From positions 1-9,962 of the forward strand of contig JARIEH010000227.1 of the NCBI GenBank assembly GCA_029256865.1: a DNA stretch of 9,962 bases. Direction: 5' to 3'. The DNA comes from Psychrobacter sp. (GTDB lineage Bacteria > Pseudomonadota > Gammaproteobacteria > Pseudomonadales > Moraxellaceae). The position numbers and the translations under genes were made by a program. Shown one piece after another: positions 7,660 to 9,962 of this stretch (positions within the stretch are counted from its first letter, which is position 1; each line of letters starts with the position of its first letter). The notes below the pieces were generated by a model. It was not told where the DNA came from and did no database searches. It saw only the letters and a program-made list of their open reading frames with translations.

Positions 7660-7688
7660 CTTATAACTTATAGCTAAGTCGTAATCAA
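7660..7688 (-). promoter_or_regulatory. Candidate sigma-70-type promoter for hisS
   Basis: On the minus strand, TTGATT (7683-7688, 4 of 6 to TTGACA) and TATAAG (7660-7665, 5 of 6 to TATAAT) are separated by exactly 17 bases. The site lies just after the ispG stop and about 60 bases before the hisS start. The gap is AT-rich, so a chance match is possible. Confidence 0.4.
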
Positions 7689-7699
7689 TTATCACTATC

Positions 7700-8815
7700 C
7701 TACTTAACTCTTATGATCTCGTTTTCACGCAACTTTGCCAAGTCTTCAGCATGCGCCCTTACCATACCTTCTATCTCATCAACCAGATTATTAGTATCGA
7801 TGAGGTGACTTTTTTCACCCATACGATAGACCAATGATTTGGGCGCTGCCCCCACAATGCCGATATCAGCCTCTTTTGCTTCACCTGGACCGTTCACTTT
7901 ACAACCAATAACGGATAGGTTCATCGGTTCACGTATGTCTTCTAAACGTGCCTCTAAAGCCGTCATCACTTTGATGACATCAAACTCTTGCCGTGAACAG
8001 CTTGGGCAAGCAATAAAATTTACGCCGTTAGAGCGGATATTGAGCGACTTTAAAATATCAAACCCTATCTTAATCTCTTCTTCAGGCTCTGCTGCCAAGG
8101 AGATGCGAATGGTATCGCCAATACCATCTAATAATAAACCACCCAGTGCAATCGCAGACTTGACCGCGCCCGTACGATAAACACCCGCTTCTGTAACGCC
8201 TAAATGTAGCGGATTATCAATCTGAGCAGAAATCAAGCGATAAGCATCTAAGGTTAGAAACACATTACTGGCTTTGACCGACACTTTATATTGATCAAAG
8301 TTCAAGCGCTCTAAAATATCGATATGGCGCATGGCCGATTCTAGCATCGCCTCGCCAGTTGGCTCAGTATATTTACGCTGAATGTCTTTTTCGAGTGAGC
8401 CGGCATTGACGCCAATACGAATCGGAATATTGTAATGCTTGGCACAAGCGACTACTTCACGTACCTTGGCATCGCTACCGATATTTCCAGGATTAATACG
8501 CAAACAATCCGCACCCGCTTCGGCAACCGCAAGCGCAATTTTGTGATCAAAATGCACATCGGCTATCAAGGGCACGCTGACCCGTTTGCGAATTTCACCA
8601 AAAGCTTTGACCGTATCCATTGTGGGCGTTGATACACGCATCATATCAGCACCTGCTTCAACGCAGCGCTCAATTTGGGCAACAGTCGCTGCCACATCAC
8701 AAGTGTCGGTATTGGTCATACTCTGCACACTGATCGGTGCATCGCCGCCAATCGCGACATCACCGACATATATTTTTTTGGTAGGACGACGATTAATAGG
8801 CGATGACGTTGACAT
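7700..8815 (-). CDS. ispG: 4-hydroxy-3-methylbut-2-en-1-yl diphosphate synthase (flavodoxin), IspG
   Basis: Enzyme of the MEP (non-mevalonate) isoprenoid pathway. It reduces 2-C-methyl-D-erythritol 2,4-cyclodiphosphate to HMBPP using a [4Fe-4S] cluster, with flavodoxin or ferredoxin as electron donor. The 371-residue protein matches the usual single-TIM-barrel bacterial form. The N-terminal part is the barrel, with [20 protein letters not shown] (17-36) at its start. The C-terminal Fe-S domain has CPSC (Cys270, Cys273) and GCKVNGPGE (Cys305, Glu312), the complete set of cluster ligands. The ATG start at 8815 is supported by AGGA about 8-9 bases upstream. It sits 96 bases after rodZ in the conserved cluster, and its product ultimately feeds undecaprenyl phosphate and quinone synthesis. 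Nothing about the protein is unusual. Confidence 0.98.
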   Translation of the reverse strand: MSTSSPINRRPTKKIYVGDVAIGGDAPISVQSMTNTDTCDVAATVAQIERCVEAGADMMRVSTPTMDTVKAFGEIRKRVSVPLIADVHFDHKIALAVAEAGADCLRINPGNIGSDAKVREVVACAKHYNIPIRIGVNAGSLEKDIQRKYTEPTGEAMLESAMRHIDILERLNFDQYKVSVKASNVFLTLDAYRLISAQIDNPLHLGVTEAGVYRTGAVKSAIALGGLLLDGIGDTIRISLAAEPEEEIKIGFDILKSLNIRSNGVNFIACPSCSRQEFDVIKVMTALEARLEDIREPMNLSVIGCKVNGPGEAKEADIGIVGAAPKSLVYRMGEKSHLIDTNNLVDEIEGMVRAHAEDLAKLRENEIIRVK

Positions 8816-8911
8816 ATATGAATCCTTTTAGCGTAGCAAAAGATAGAATTAAACCATTAACTGATAATACATGCTCTAATTAAAATTAAAGCGCCTAAGA
8901 ATTAAAACTTA
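8816..8911 (-). other. rodZ-ispG intergenic gap
   Basis: These 96 AT-rich bases hold the ispG ribosome binding site (AAAAGGA just upstream of the start). I see no convincing terminator hairpin with a U-run, so read-through from rodZ into ispG is likely. A TATTAT hexamer is present, but no good -35 partner sits at 16-18 bases. Confidence 0.6.
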
Positions 8912-9736
8912 TCAAGGTGTTAAGGCAAAACTGGCCTGTTTATCGGTCGCATATTGATCTAAAGCGACAGATTCTTGGTTGAGCAAGACAGTAACATTGT
9001 CTACATTATCAATTTGAATATTGAATGGTGGTGTCCCAAACAGCTTATAATCACCGACGGTTTGCCGACCAGACATCAAACTGGCACCTGAAGCATCTGT
9101 AATACTAATATCAGTATTATCAGTAACGGTGATGTCTAATGCTGCATTCGCCATCGCAGTCGTATTATTCAAATTAAGGGCAGAACCAGATGCACCGACA
9201 TTATCAAGGACACGGGTATCAATAGATGCCCCTTGAGCTTGCTCTGATGCGGACAGGTTATCAACAATTGGAGTGGTATCTTGGCTGTCTTTACTAGCAT
9301 TGGTCACCATGCGGAATAAAAATACTGCTAAGATAATCAATCCTATAACGGCAATAATCAGTAAAGGATTAAAGCGGATGCGGCTATTGTTATCGCGTTG
9401 CAAGGTACCCATTGGTCGTAGGGGTGAATCAATATTACTGGTCGACTGGACTTTCAATTCATTAGGATAGGCTGCATCAAAACTGTTCGCTACTTGTACG
9501 GGATCTAAATCTAGGAATTTTGCATAATTAATAGCAAACCCGCGTGCAAAAGCAGTTTGTGGCAATGCTGAGAAGTTTTCATCTTCCATCGCTTGTAAAT
9601 GGCGCTTTAAAATAAACAGCTCGCGCGATACATCCTCTAAGCTTAGTTGCTTATTTTTACGGGCTTGCTGCAGCATGGCACCAAATGATCCCTGAGTGTT
9701 GGATTGATTGTTCGATGGGGGGGTGGTCATTTCCAT
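8912..9736 (-). CDS. rodZ: RodZ cell-shape protein: cytoplasmic helix-turn-helix, one membrane helix, periplasmic domain
   Basis: Bitopic membrane protein that in E. coli links MreB filaments to the elongasome and maintains rod shape. The 274-residue protein has an N-terminal Cro/C1-like helix-turn-helix of the HTH_25 type at about 17-85 (LQQARKNKQLSLEDVSREL, then FARGFAINYAKFLDL). A basic juxtamembrane stretch (about 114-122) precedes one membrane helix (about 123-143). A low-complexity Ser/Asp/Asn-rich linker follows, then a small beta-rich periplasmic domain (about 199-260) with FGTPPFNI, typical of the RodZ C-terminus. The start may be Met1 (9736) or Met3 (9730). The second gives an ATGA overlap with the pilF stop. 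A rod-shape function is inferred; several Moraxellaceae are coccobacilli. Overlap with pilF indicates co-transcription and perhaps translational coupling. Confidence 0.95.
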   Translation of the reverse strand: MEMTTPPSNNQSNTQGSFGAMLQQARKNKQLSLEDVSRELFILKRHLQAMEDENFSALPQTAFARGFAINYAKFLDLDPVQVANSFDAAYPNELKVQSTSNIDSPLRPMGTLQRDNNSRIRFNPLLIIAVIGLIILAVFLFRMVTNASKDSQDTTPIVDNLSASEQAQGASIDTRVLDNVGASGSALNLNNTTAMANAALDITVTDNTDISITDASGASLMSGRQTVGDYKLFGTPPFNIQIDNVDNVTVLLNQESVALDQYATDKQASFALTP

Positions 9737-9962
9737 GATGCCTCTGGATGGTTAAGCCAAGTCTTAAGTTGTTTTGCTTCATCACTTAATGGATAAGCGG
9801 ATAGTAGCTGCTGCGCCAACTGCTGACGTGCGGTAATGTCGTTTTGTGCGGCAGCAAGCTTGATACCCTGCAAGAGAAGTCGTGGACTTATCTCCTGACC
9901 CTTGACAAGAATTAAAGTCTCATCATAGAGTCTTTGTGCTTGCTGCACACGCTGTTGTTCAA
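9727..9962 (-). CDS. pilF: C-terminal fragment of a type IV pilus biogenesis/stability TPR protein (PilF/PilW family), cut by the window edge
   Basis: The reading frame is open to the right edge, so the gene continues outside the window; the GTG at 9948 is probably internal. About 78 C-terminal residues are visible, ending in a TGA at 9727-9729. They are helical and rich in Gln, Ala and Leu. The stretch PRLLLQGIKLAAAQND followed by LLSAYPLSDEA resembles the last TPR of PilF/PilW, which has the pattern LxLGIxIA...YP.S.E. In other species PilF is an outer-membrane lipoprotein needed for PilQ secretin assembly. Its place immediately upstream of rodZ in the ndk-rlmN-pilF-rodZ-ispG-hisS order agrees. 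The assignment is from the C-terminus and context only; the lipobox and most TPRs are not visible. Confidence 0.72.
   Translation of the reverse strand, partial: EQQRVQQAQRLYDETLILVKGQEISPRLLLQGIKLAAAQNDITARQQLAQQLLSAYPLSDEAKQLKTWLNHPEASWK
9741..9745 (-). promoter_or_regulatory. Shine-Dalgarno-like AGAGG in the end of pilF, serving rodZ
   Basis: AGAGG on the minus strand lies 4 bases before the ATG at 9736 and 10 bases before the ATG at 9730. The first spacing is short and the second slightly long, so the motif does not settle the rodZ start. It lies inside the pilF coding sequence, which fits translational coupling. Confidence 0.4.

Noticed and set aside
8912..9736. RodZ as a DNA-binding transcription regulator because of its helix-turn-helix
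   Set aside because: The membrane helix and the periplasmic RodZ domain, plus position upstream of ispG, fit RodZ, whose helix-turn-helix binds MreB.
1..9962. A novel defence, mobile or biosynthetic system
   Set aside because: Every sizeable gene except the kinase belongs to a well-known housekeeping family, and there is no transposase, integrase, CRISPR repeat, toxin pair or tRNA attachment site.

Overview
This window looks like chromosomal DNA of a gammaproteobacterium, most likely Moraxellaceae and probably Psychrobacter or a close relative. The basis is the gene order pilF-rodZ-ispG-hisS-yfgM-bamB-der, a housekeeping cluster typical of gammaproteobacteria, together with the moderate base composition and the style of the proteins. 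The genus is an inference from memory, not a search result.

All eight supported protein genes are on the minus strand, so transcription runs from the right edge to the left. From right to left they are: the C-terminal end of a PilF/PilW-type type IV pilus protein (9727-9962, cut by the window edge); rodZ, a cell-shape morphogen that overlaps pilF by 4 or 10 bases; ispG, an isoprenoid pathway Fe-S enzyme; hisS, histidyl-tRNA synthetase; yfgM, a membrane-anchored TPR-like periplasmic protein; bamB, an outer-membrane assembly lipoprotein; der, a double GTPase for ribosome assembly; and a membrane histidine kinase (88-2043) that I do not recognise as part of the conserved cluster.

The genes from pilF to bamB lie 84 to 113 bases apart, or overlap, and could be co-transcribed. 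A plausible internal promoter sits just upstream of hisS. A 353-base gap with a perfect 9-bp hairpin separates bamB from der, and a 254-base gap with an imperfect hairpin separates der from the kinase. Both gaps suggest transcription-unit boundaries. The shared theme is growth and envelope building: pili, cell shape, isoprenoids (which feed the undecaprenyl lipid carrier), protein secretion, outer-membrane protein assembly and translation.

Most of the window is ordinary conserved core genome. I see no mobile element, CRISPR array, toxin-antitoxin pair, defence island, tRNA or rRNA. The least ordinary gene is the kinase. Its C-terminal domain looks like a receiver that has lost the metal-binding acidic pair, the phospho-acceptor aspartate and the conserved lysine, and its H-box carries Ser where Pro is usual. 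Its response-regulator partner is not in the window.
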